64,000 nucleotides of DNA from NCBI GenBank assembly GCA_032716605.1, contig CM064523.1, positions 47,090,215-47,154,214 of the forward strand, in the 5' to 3' direction. Below are positions 55,534-64,000 of this stretch, one piece after another. Origin of the DNA: Paralithodes platypus. Its lineage: Eukaryota > Arthropoda > Malacostraca > Decapoda > Lithodidae. Under the pieces are notes generated by a model. It worked only from the letters and a program-made list of their open reading frames with translations. It did not search any database and had not been told where the DNA came from. Numbering within the stretch: the first letter of the stretch is position 1; each line of letters begins with the position of its first letter. The translations under genes were made by a program, and so were the position numbers.

Positions 55534-56260
55534 CTCTGGCAGAGGTCAGTATGTGGTAAGGCTCCCTTGGAATGATAACAAGAGTAAATTACCTACTAAC
55601 TTCCATCTAGCACTTGGTAGGTTACGTGGCCTTCAGAAGCAGTTTGTCAAGGATCCAAGTTATTGCGAGACTTATGCGGCAGTTTTAGCCGAGCAGGTAC
55701 AACGTGGATTTGTGGAGAGAGTAGGTCTCAGTGAATATGGGGATAACATCCATTACCTTGCTCACCATGGGATTAAAAAGGACAGTTCCACCACTCCTGT
55801 TCGTATTGTGTATGACTGCTCTGCTAAATCCAGTGATCGCTCCTATAGCCTGAATGATTGTCTGTACACGGGTCCGTCCCTTGTCTCTGATCTAGCGCAA
55901 ATTATGTTGCGCTTTCGATGTCATAAGTTTGCATGGGTCGCCGATATTGAGAAGGCCTTCCTGATGCTTCAACTCCATCGTGAAGACAGGGACTCGACAA
56001 GATTTGTATGGCCGCGGGACCCAATGGATCTATATTCAGAGTATCTGGTCTACAGGTTCAGAGTCGTCTTATTCGGGGCGACCTGTTCCCAGTTCCTTCT
56101 CAACGCTACTATCTTGCGTCATCTTGAGGAGGCTGGACTAGATCCTGACTTCAAGAATGAGATCAAGCAGGGGATCTATGTGGACAATCTTCAAGGCACT
56201 GGAGACAATGAAGATTTATTGCTCAAGAAATGCTGGGAGATCCGCGATATATTTGCCTAG
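55514..56260 (+). CDS. BEL/Pao reverse transcriptase, N-terminal part
   Basis: Starts around YDSGRGQYVVRLPW. RT motifs: RIVYDCSAKS, WVADIEKAFLMLQL (catalytic Asp), FVWPRD and LFGATCSQFLLN. The catalytic box reads YVDN (56177-56188), with Asn in place of the usual second Asp. I recall YVDN in some BEL/Pao elements, so it may not be disabling. The frame stops at TAG 56258-56260 and continues in the same frame as the next entry. Confidence 0.88.
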   Translation: MKTVTYDSGRGQYVVRLPWNDNKSKLPTNFHLALGRLRGLQKQFVKDPSYCETYAAVLAEQVQRGFVERVGLSEYGDNIHYLAHHGIKKDSSTTPVRIVYDCSAKSSDRSYSLNDCLYTGPSLVSDLAQIMLRFRCHKFAWVADIEKAFLMLQLHREDRDSTRFVWPRDPMDLYSEYLVYRFRVVLFGATCSQFLLNATILRHLEEAGLDPDFKNEIKQGIYVDNLQGTGDNEDLLLKKCWEIRDIFA

Positions 56261-58312
56261 GCTCATCTATACTTGAGAGAATGGGCCACTAATAGTGATC
56301 TTTTGAAAGGTCAATTTGCTTCTGACGGTGTAGCTACTGAGAATAGTGAGGTGAAGTTTTTAGGCCACAAATGGGACACTACCACAGATTGTATATCCTT
56401 CTGTCACACCCCATGCGGCAGTGAGCTTATGACCAAGCGAAACTGCTTAAGCTTGTCAGCGAGGTTGTTTGATCCCCTAGGTTTTTTGCTGCCTGTATCA
56501 ATCCGTGCTCGTATGTTTTTACAGCAACTGTGGCGGCTAAAACTAGATTGGGACACGCCCCTCCCGATTGAGTTACAAGATACTTGGCGGTTGATTCGGT
56601 CGGACCTTTCCACATGTTGCAAGGTCCAACTTCCTCGTCAGGTTATTAGTGGTCACCAGGTGGATCTACATGCCTTTTCTGATGCTAGTAATAGTGCATA
56701 CGGTACTGCCATATACATATGCAATGGTAGTGAAGCGACACTGGCTATAGTGAAGGCCAAAGTAGCCCCTATAAAGAAGATTACAGTTCCTAAATTAGAA
56801 CTTACTGCATTGCTTCTGTCTGCTCGTCTAATAAAGTTTACACTGGATGCTTATACAGACATACTACAGATTAATAACGTCTATGTCTGGAGAGACAGTC
56901 ACATAGCGCTTTCATGGGTACACAGCCAGAAAGTGTTACCTGTTTATGTTTCTAATCACACTGATGAGATACATAACTTAGTTCCTACAGCTAAATTTCG
57001 CTATGTGAGCACCAGGGATAACCCCAGTGACATAATTTCCCGGGGGATCTCGGCGCAACAGTTTATGTCGTCCTCTATTTGGTGGCATGGACCTCCATGG
57101 CTTACATCTCCAACTGAATGGCCTAAGGATTTCAGGGAATGCATGTCTGATCCTTCAAGTCGGCCCCAAGATGATGTGTTAAGTAGTTCGAATGTGAGTA
57201 CTACACATCAGGATAACAAGTTGGTAGAGTGGGAACGTTACGGCAGCTATGATCAAGTAATACGGGTATTTGCATGGATATACCGTTTCATTAACAACAT
57301 GATAAGTCGGGCTCACGGGTCTTTCCTTAGTGAAGATTCGAAGCATATCAGACTCCATGAATTGAGATCAGCAGAAGCAAAACTAATATGTTTAGTACAA
57401 AAGGAATCTTATCCTACTGAACATCAAATCCTGAGCAAGGAGTCAAAGGCCAAACCCTCAAACTTAATGAGGCAGCTAGGATTATATATGGAAGGAGGCA
57501 TAATTAAGTGTAGAGGCAGGATACAAAAGGCGGACATTATTGATTCTGCGAAATATCCTGTCCTCCTTAGCTCCTCTCATTTGATTACCAAACTGTTGAT
57601 TCGCCAATGCCATAGGACCTGCCTACATTTTGGCGTAAATTATGTTCTGGCGTATATGCGACAACGTTGGTGGATCCCTAAGATGCGACAAGCAATTAAA
57701 GGGATCCACAATAGCTGTACTATCTGTAAAAGATTACAGGGTAAGCCTTACTCCCCAGTTGATCTACCTCCCTTGCCTGAGTTCAGTGTACAAAGGACTG
57801 AACCATTTCAGGTAACCGGGGTAGACTACACCGGAGCGATTCATGTTAGAGAATCGACCGGTAATATCATAAAGGTATATGCCGTCCTATTCACATGTGC
57901 GGTAACCAGAGCGATTCATATTGAATTGATTGACGACCTATCCAGTGAGGGTTTTTTGCATACTCTAAGACGCTTTGCAGGCCGCAATGGTTTCCCTCAA
58001 ATTATTATGAGCGATAATGCGACTTGTTTTGTCGGGGCCTCTAAATATCTCCAGAGTTTAATGGATGACCCACAGGTTGTGGCTACCCTCACTGGAAAAG
58101 GTTGTCAGTGGAGATTTATACCAGCACGTGCACCATGGTTCGGGGCGATTTGGGAGAGAACTATCGGTATCGTCAAATCTGCCATGAAGAAGGTATTAGG
58201 AAGGGCACTGGTGACCAGACGGGAGTTGCAAACCATCTTAATAGAAATTGAGATGTCAGTCAACGACAGGCACGTGGACGAACCCTTAATACCTTTCCTA
58301 GATCGTCCGTAA
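56261..58312 (+). CDS. BEL/Pao RT C-terminus, RNase H and integrase
   Basis: Continues the RT frame after TAG 56258: FLGHKWDTTTD, RLFDPLGFLLPVSIRARMF, RNase H-type DLHAFSDASNSAYG and VPKLELTALLL, then YVWRDSHIALSWV. The integrase zinc region has HLITKLLIRQCHRTCLHFG with CTICKRLQGKPY. The core follows: VTGVDYTGAI (D), IMSDNATCFVGA (D) and PWFGAIWERTIGIVKSAMKK (E). It ends at TAA 58310-58312 because of a frameshift, since the conserved end continues in another frame. Role: complete cDNA synthesis and integrate it. Confidence 0.92.
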   Translation, partial: AHLYLREWATNSDLLKGQFASDGVATENSEVKFLGHKWDTTTDCISFCHTPCGSELMTKRNCLSLSARLFDPLGFLLPVSIRARMFLQQLWRLKLDWDTPLPIELQDTWRLIRSDLSTCCKVQLPRQVISGHQVDLHAFSDASNSAYGTAIYICNGSEATLAIVKAKVAPIKKITVPKLELTALLLSARLIKFTLDAYTDILQINNVYVWRDSHIALSWVHSQKVLPVYVSNHTDEIHNLVPTAKFRYVSTRDNPSDIISRGISAQQFMSSSIWWHGPPWLTSPTEWPKDFRECMSDPSSRPQDDVLSSSNVSTTHQDNKLVEWERYGSYDQVIRVFAWIYRFINNMISRAHGSFLSEDSKHIRLHELRSAEAKLICLVQKESYPTEHQILSKESKAKPSNLMRQLGLYMEGGIIKCRGRIQKADIIDSAKYPVLLSSSHLITKLLIRQCHRTCLHFGVNYVLAYMRQRWWIPKMRQAIKGIHNSCTICKRLQGKPYSPVDLPPLPEFSVQRTEPFQVTGVDYTGAIHVRESTGNIIKVYAVLFTCAVTRAIHIELIDDLSSEGFLHTLRRFAGRNGFPQIIMSDNATCFVGASKYLQSLMDDPQVVATLTGKGCQWRFIPARAPWFGAIWERTIGIVKSAMKKVLGRALVTRRELQTILIEIEMSVNDRHVDEPLIPFLDRP

Positions 58313-58860
58313 ATGACGAAGATCTGCAAGACCCTAGGTTCGGCAATGCTGACGCCACACGTCGTCGCTTCCAGTATGTAAACAAGGTGTCCGACGATCT
58401 ATGGAAACGGTGGACCCAAGAATATTTGCTGTCTCTTCGTGAGCGTCACTCTCATAAGATCAAAGGGACGAATCAACGATGGCCTCGTATCGGGGATATC
58501 GTTCTGATTCATGATGAGCGTCCTAGGTTATTTTGGAAGCTTGGGAGGATTATCGATTTGTTCCAGGGCATTGATGGTCTTATAAGGGTTGCTAGAATAC
58601 GAACTTCGACTGGGGTTAGTACTCGCCCAGTCGTAAGGTTATATCCCTTGGAGCAGGATGTAGAACTGCCGGATGATCCTGGCGTCTCTACTGATACCCC
58701 TCCGCGGGAGAGTGCTGGTGACAGTGCTCCTCAAGGTGGGGCAGCTGATGATGAGAAGGATGATCATCCTCAGGCTTCAGGTGGCGCTCGTCCCAAAAGG
58801 AGGGCGGCTATGAGTTCCGTGGATCTTTGGAGATCAAAGATCAAACAAGGTGATCTTTGA
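58313..58860 (+). pseudogene. BEL/Pao integrase C-terminal domain, frameshifted
   Basis: In a frame shifted relative to the integrase core: NADATRRRFQYVNKV, WKRWTQEYLLSLRERH, RWPRIGDIVLIHDERPR, FWKLGRIIDLFQG and RPVVRLYPLE. This is the DUF5641-like end of BEL/Pao integrases. An acidic/proline tail follows, ending at TGA 58858-58860, 65 bp before the 3' LTR. The shift lies between about 58260 and 58315. Confidence 0.85.
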
Positions 58861-58925
58861 CTTCGATGTCCTTTTTTTGTTCTCTGTATATAGCTCCTGT
58901 ATATCATTTTTGGTGGCGGGCAATA

Positions 58926-59498
58926 TGTTGGGAATAGGGTAATGATCCCGACAGGTTTTGGTCCAATAGGACATTTGAATTTGGCGGTATCATATCGCTT
59001 GTACGATTTCGGCTGGTTCTTTGTATATTGTAGTTTATTCATAAGTTAGGTTAAATATTAACTGTAATGTATAAATATCTACATCAGCTCTAGATGTATT
59101 ATGAAACCAAGTTATGGGTTATAATTATTATGAGCCGGCAGCCATATGTAATTTCGCGAAGCGATCGGACGCCGGCCCTTTAGTCTCTCAATCAACACCA
59201 TACAGTCAACATCTCCTCCCCCGGCTCTGACTCAACCCACAGTTCACCATGTGCTACAAATATTAATCTATAACAATATTAACAACAGTCCTACATCACC
59301 AGTCCTCTAAGCTAAGTTCATTGTATCGATATTGTATTATGTGAACATTCCTACATGTCATGCAATTGAATTAGCCGCGTGTGGGGGACTGGATTACACC
59401 CATCGAATACCTCATTGGTAATTATATTATAACTATTTGTTGGGATATTTCATGTACCAGTGATATGTAATTTAACCTCTTTATCTAAATTCCCGACA
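58926..59498 (+). mobile_element. BEL/Pao 3' LTR
   Basis: Begins TGTTGGGAATAGGG and ends AATTCCCGACA. Pairs with the 5' LTR at 52230-52804 with about 1% difference by eye and a 2-bp deletion (CTCATTGG versus CTCTCGTTGG). Followed by AGAAC. Confidence 0.93.
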
Positions 59499-59764
59499 AG
59501 AACAACAAATACCCACGTTAGTGTGTTAGCTCTCCTACAACCCTCTCCTCTTCCCCTTCCCCTTCTCCCTTCCTCCCCACCGCCCCTTCCCACACAAACA
59601 CACACGCAAAATCGTTCTCCGCTATTTAATGATACCACCTGGCATTATAATGTCAATTTATTTAAGAACATCTGCGAACATTTGGAGAAATTTCATTATA
59701 TTATATAGCAATTTATGCATTTATATTACATATCATTTTATTTGTCTTGTTAAATATATGGTAT
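59499..59764. other. Unassigned sequence with pyrimidine-rich tract
   Basis: CCTCTCCTCTTCCCC-type low complexity near 59540-59590; nothing else recognised. Confidence 0.5.
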
Positions 59765-59894
59765 GACACTTATAGACCCGAAACAGATCTACCAATCACA
59801 ATCTCTGTAAGAAACACCTCCTTACTATGCCAAGTATTGCCAGATACAACTATGAGTCCCAGAGCGAGGGTGGCTCAGCTGGATCTTTGACAGA

Positions 59895-60163
59895 CTGTGC
59901 CCTTGAAAACCACCAAACCACTATTGCTCTTCCATCAAACACGGTCGTTATCACCCACCACCCAAACCTACTATTGCCTTTACGTTTAGGTTATCTGTCG
60001 CTATCAAATAAAAATAGACAACAAATAGGTGTTATTTTTGTATATTTTGATTTTATAGTGACAGATAAACTTAATGAAAAGGTGATAGTAGGGTTGGGTG
60101 GTGGGTGATAACGACCGTGTTTGATGGAGGAGCAATAATGGTTTGGTGGTTTTCCAGGTACAG
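59895..60163. mobile_element. Hairpin MITE inside repeat R
   Basis: Ends CTGTGCCCTTGAAAACC and, on the other strand, CTGTACCTGGAAAACC. The arms continue pairing for about 110 bp (AACACGGTCGTTATCACCCA and its complement are exact) around a loop of about 45 bp. It is absent from the paralogue at 37315-37680, so it is a discrete insertion. Target duplication is ambiguous. Confidence 0.8.
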
Positions 60164-60337
60164 TACATCACGGTAGCCTTGTCCGTTTCCTAGCCATTCA
60201 GGTGTGACTTTAACCTCATGACACAGGGACAAGTGGCTTAATTCTCCACTTTTGGTAATACAATATATTGACGAAAAATTTTGGACGGTGTGAAACAAGC
60301 TCTGGCAAAATATCATACTGATACAACTGTTTGTTAA

Positions 60338-60965
60338 CCTAACAAGTGCGCATGGGGCTAATTAGACACCTCTCCCTGTGCGCATGTATTTGAGGTGTTT
60401 CCGTCACTAAAATATTCATTGTACCATTAATAGCATTAATACTTATCCATATGCGCCTATTATGGGTTGATTATAAAGCTATTAACCTGAAACAACAATA
60501 AAACAAGTGAAAACAGCGTTTGGATGGTCAAAATCGGAGATATAGCCCGCGAGTTGTATAATGTATGGGTGAGGCAAGCTGCTTTCCCGCCAATTTCCCT
60601 CAAGGCCACTGAGACACAGTCGATCGATACTCTCTCTCTCTCTCTTGCATTCGCTTGCTATCAGTGATGACCACACCCTGCAACCGGATTTCTAATGTTA
60701 GCACGAAAATATACCTCAGAATAAGGGAATAACAGGGAAAATAGGTGATAACTGAAGGAGAGGAGGAAAGTGGGGAAGGAGGGGAGGTAGAGGACTGAGA
60801 TTTTGCATGGCCCAGGGGCCAAAAAAAAATAAAAAAATAAAAAAATAAAAATAAAAACAATATTTTTTTTTCGATGTCAAAAGTTGATTTTTTTTTCTCT
60901 GACTCTTAAGAGTCTCCCCGCAGTCCGCCGGGGGAACTCTTAAGAGTCTCCCTGCAGTTCCCGGG
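60338..60965. mobile_element. TTAA-flanked piggyBac-like MITE, family B copy 3
   Basis: TTAA at 60334-60337 and 60966-60969. High similarity in inverted orientation to 7417-8012. It has the CTCTTAAGAG pair near 60904 and 60940 and the internal (CT)n tract near 60630. An A/T-rich run near 60820-60895 is longer than in copy 1. The paralogous empty site is TTAA at 37370-37373. Confidence 0.9.
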
Positions 60966-61016
60966 TTAATAAGATATTCCCGAAAAACAATGCAACACGG
61001 CCTCTGAAATACATAG

Positions 61017-61420
61017 TATGTTATTAATTATTTATTTCTTAGTCAAAGCTTGGCATTGACATACATTGAACAGATGTATTATAACTAACCAATTGAGTTT
61101 GTTGTAAGCAGTGAATTAATTAAACATATTATATAATGTAAAACCTAATGTAGCAGAAATCATATATTTTAAGGAGCACCTAAACTGTATTAATTGGATA
61201 CTCAAAGACTGTCGAGTTTAAACAACATGTATATACCTCCTTTTGAGCCACTATCACATAACTCGAACACATAATCCGTAGTTGTGGGTTCGACTATTGG
61301 GAGAATAAATAGACTTCCTGGACAGCATATGACCCCAACTTTTCTCCAAATGATGAACCATTGAGCACAGCAACTCGCAAATTGTTCTTCACCCATGACA
61401 CACCACTGTATATTTGTCCC
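61017..61420. other. Unassigned sequence
   Basis: No coding frame or repeat end supported. Confidence 0.5.
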
Positions 61421-62475
61421 CCAGACCTAACACTATAAACATTACAGTTGTCACCCAGACCTAACACTATAAACATTACAGTTGTCACCCAGACCTAACA
61501 CTATAAACATTACAGTTGTCACCCAGACCTAACACTATAAACATTACAGTTGTCACCCAGACCTAACACTATAAACATTACAGTTGTCACCCAGACCTAA
61601 CACTATAAACATTACAGTTGTCACCCAGACCTAACACTATAAACATTACAGTTGTCACCCAGACCTAACACTATAAACATTACAGTTGTCACCCAGACCT
61701 AACACTATAAATATTACAGTTGTCAACCAGACCTAACACTATAAACATTACAGTTGTCACCCAGACCTAACACTATAAACATTACAGTTGTCACCCAGAC
61801 CTAACACTATAAACATTACAGTTGTCACCCAGACTTAACACTATACACATTACAGTTGTCACCCAGACGTAAACACTATAAACATTACAATTGTCACCCA
61901 GACTTAACACTATAAACATTACAGTTGTCACCCAGACATTAACACTATAAGCATTACAATTGTCACCCAGACTTAACACTATAAACATTACAGTTGTCAC
62001 CCAGACGTTAACACTATAAACATTACAGTTGTCACCCAGACCTAACACTATAAACATTACAGTTGTCACCCAGACGTTAACACTATAAACATTACAGTTG
62101 TCACCCAGACGTTAACACTATAAACATTACAGTTGTCACCCAGACGTAAACACTATAAACATTACAATTGTCACCCAGACCTAACACTCTAAACATTACA
62201 GTTGTCACCCAGACATTAACACTATAAGCATTACAGTTGTCACCCAGACTTAACACTATAAACATTACAGTTGTCACCCAGACGTTAACACTATAAACAT
62301 TACAGTTGTCACCCAGACGTTAACACTATAAACATTACAGTTGTCACCCAGACGTAAACACTATAAACATTACAATTGTCACCCAGACTTAACACTATAA
62401 ACATTACAGTTATCACCCAGACCTAACACTATAAACATTACAGTTGTCACCCAGACTTAACACTATAAACATTAC
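61421..62475. repeat. 34/35-bp minisatellite, about 31 copies
   Basis: Unit CACCCAGACCTAACACTATA followed by AACATTACAGTTGT. The first half is nearly uniform (CCTAA type). From about 61860, five variants occur after CAGA (CCTAA, CTTAA, CGTTAA, CGTAAA, CATTAA) in a partly repeating order, giving a higher-order period near 206 bp. Confidence 0.95.
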
Positions 62476-62677
62476 ATTTTTTTCTGAGTCTGGAGGATGA
62501 GACAGTGAAGCACTTGAACGAAGCAACCAGCGGCTTCAGAGATGGAGCTGCTTCGAGCCACGAATGGATGCTTCACATGTCTCACTCCCCAGACTGGAAC
62601 GAGACCTCACGGGCTTCACGGTGTTGAGTGGTGGAATGTACAGGCTCTCAGCCTATGCCCGAGAGGAAGTAGTTGGA

Positions 62678-62714
<37 letters not shown>
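62476..62714 (+). mobile_element. Retroposed insertion with long poly(A) in the minisatellite
   Basis: About 200 bp of unrelated sequence (GAGTCTGGAGGATGAGACAG ... GAGAGGAAGTAGTTGG) ends in roughly 32 A (62681-62713). Minisatellite units resume right after. Target duplication cannot be told from the tandem repeat itself. The open frame through it (62542-62796) has no known domain. Confidence 0.7.
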
Positions 62715-63187
62715 AGACAACACTATAAACATTACAGTTATTACCCAGACCAAATACTATAAACATTACAGTTGTCACCCAGACCAAATACTATAAATAT
62801 TACAGTTGTCACCCCGACCAAATACTATAAACATTACAGTTGTCACCCAGACCAAATACTATAAATATTACAAATGTCACCCAGACCTAACACTATAAAC
62901 ATTACAGTTGTCACCCAGACCAAATACTATATACATTACAGTTGTCACCCAGACCAAATACTATAATTATTACAAATGTCAGTTGTCACCCAGATCAAAT
63001 ACCATATACATTACAGTTGTCACCCAGACCAAATACTATAAATATTACAAATGTCACCCAGACCTAACACTATAAACATTACAGTTGTCACCCAGGCCAA
63101 ATACTATAAACATTACAGTTGTCACCCAGACCAAATACTATAAATATTTCAAATGTCACCCAGACCTAACACTATAAACATTACAGT
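62715..63187. repeat. Minisatellite, second block (CCAAATACT variant)
   Basis: About 14 units, most with CACCCAGACCAAATACTATA in place of CCTAACACT, interspersed with the original type and some ATTACAAATGTC variants. Ends abruptly at the LINE at 63188. Confidence 0.93.
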
Positions 63188-64000
63188 GCTCTCAGATCGC
63201 CAGTATGGCTTCCTTAAGGGTCGCTCTACTGGTGATCTTTCATATCTTACTAACTCTTGGGCATCCTCCTTTCGGGACTTCGGTGAGACTTTTTCTATTG
63301 CACTAGACATATCGAAAGCCTTCAATAGAGTCTGGCACAAATCTTTAATTTCTAAACTACCCTCCTTCGGTTTCTATCCCTCCATCTGTGCCTTTGTCTC
63401 TAATTTCCTTTCCGGCTGTTCCATAGCCACGGTTGTAGACTGCCATTGTTCACTTCCTCACCCTATAAACTCCGGTGTTCCTCAGGGCTCTGTTCTACCT
63501 CCTATTATCTTTCTAATTTTTATAAATGATCTCCTTAACTGTACCTTAATTCCCATCCATTCATATGCAGACGACTCACCCTTATACAACTCCATTGGTT
63601 TTTGAGAATACCCCAGCCAGCAATCCCTCAACGACAAACGTAATGAAGCCATAGAACTCTTAAATTCTGATCTAAATACTATCTCCAATTGGGCCAGAGA
63701 AAACCTTGTAACCTTTAATGCTTCCAAGACCCAATTTCTCCATCTATCTACCCGTCAGGATCTCCCAGCGGACTATCCCTTATTCTTCAACAATACAAAA
63801 ATCAACCCTTCATCTTCTTTCAATATTCTTGGTGTCTCTTTTTCTTCTGCTCTCATTTGGAAGGACCATATTACCAGTCTTGCTAAGGCAGCCTCCCAAA
63901 AGCTGGGTGTGCTCAACTGCCTTAGGGGGTTCTTTTCCCCTGCACAGCTTCTTGCTCTGTACAGGGGCATAGTGCGTCCTTGTATTGAGTATTGTTCACA
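63188..64000 (+). pseudogene. LINE family A reverse transcriptase, 5'-truncated (cut by right window edge)
   Basis: Starts mid-RT at LSDRQYGFLKGRSTGDL, then IALDISKAFNRVWHKSL, GVPQGSVLPPIIF and the catalytic SYADDS (about 63563-63580). A TGA at 63603-63605 interrupts the frame. The same frame then continues with LLNSDLNTISNWARENLVTF, NILGVSF, LGVLNCLRGFF and RPCIEYCS to the window edge. It is the least damaged family A copy here, with a single stop in about 270 codons. Insertion next to a minisatellite unit explains the sharp 5' boundary. Confidence 0.92.

Larger units (their letters stand above)
59765..61016 (-). repeat. Dispersed repeat R, copy carrying two MITEs
   Basis: Inverted match to 37315-37680 in three pieces: 59765-59894, 60164-60337 and 60966-61016. 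The two gaps are the hairpin at 59895-60163 and the TTAA MITE at 60338-60965. Confidence 0.82.

Noticed and set aside
53592..58860. Programmed frameshifting between BEL gag, protease and RT
   Set aside because: BEL/Pao elements usually have one continuous frame. The shifts lie at non-conserved places and coexist with premature stops, so decay is simpler.
61421..63187. CRISPR-like regular repeats
   Set aside because: Direct tandem units with no unique spacers in a eukaryotic context; it is a minisatellite.

Overview
This window looks like a repeat-dense stretch of an invertebrate nuclear genome, most likely a decapod crustacean or a close relative. The basis is the mix of repeats: fragments of several LINE families with short-repeat tails, tRNA-headed SINEs, a BEL/Pao element, a Ty3/Gypsy element, TTAA-flanked piggyBac-like MITEs, hAT MITEs, hairpin MITEs and abundant dinucleotide and minisatellite arrays. 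The species call is an inference from recall of such repeats. No host protein-coding gene could be established. The best host candidate is one weak exon near 9.2 kb. There are no rRNA genes, no convincing functional tRNA genes and no prokaryotic features.

Layout, 1-21 kb: a LINE fragment enters from the left edge (1-1416), followed by AT microsatellites. A three-deep nest lies at 2551-4520: a pogo-like element holds a TTAA element, which holds a retroposed sequence. Next come a second LINE type (4824-5940), a SINE head, a possible LTR end with primer-binding site (7394-7406) and a TTAA MITE (7417-8012). A nearly complete retroelement with a YADD reverse transcriptase and a C-terminal nuclease-like domain follows (about 11.0-14.43 kb). 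Two more TTAA MITEs (15330-16936, 17013-17625), a decayed LINE with an AT microsatellite, and a 300-bp hairpin complete this part.

21-34 kb: a Ty3/Gypsy cluster on the minus strand (21510-32302) is inserted into a LINE, whose two halves remain at 21244-21509 and 32303-33806. The cluster is LTR - complete internal region - LTR - deleted internal fragment - LTR fragment. Its domain order is gag, protease, integrase, then reverse transcriptase and RNase H. That is the order of Gmr1-like elements, not of ordinary Gypsy.

34-52 kb: LINE fragments, two of them interrupted by TTAA MITEs exactly within the reading frame; two hAT-type elements with perfect 8-bp target duplications; a Tc1-like transposase remnant; SINEs; and a 44-bp minisatellite.

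52-64 kb: a full-length BEL/Pao retrotransposon (52230-59498) with LTRs about 1% different by eye but a reading frame broken in several places. Then comes a repeat copy (59765-61016) carrying two nested MITEs, whose uninterrupted paralogue lies at 37315-37680. A 34-bp minisatellite with higher-order structure follows, and a LINE runs off the right edge.

The parts do not form one pathway. The window is best read as layers of transposition. Paralogous empty sites and interrupted reading frames inside the window let several insertion events be reconstructed from the sequence alone.
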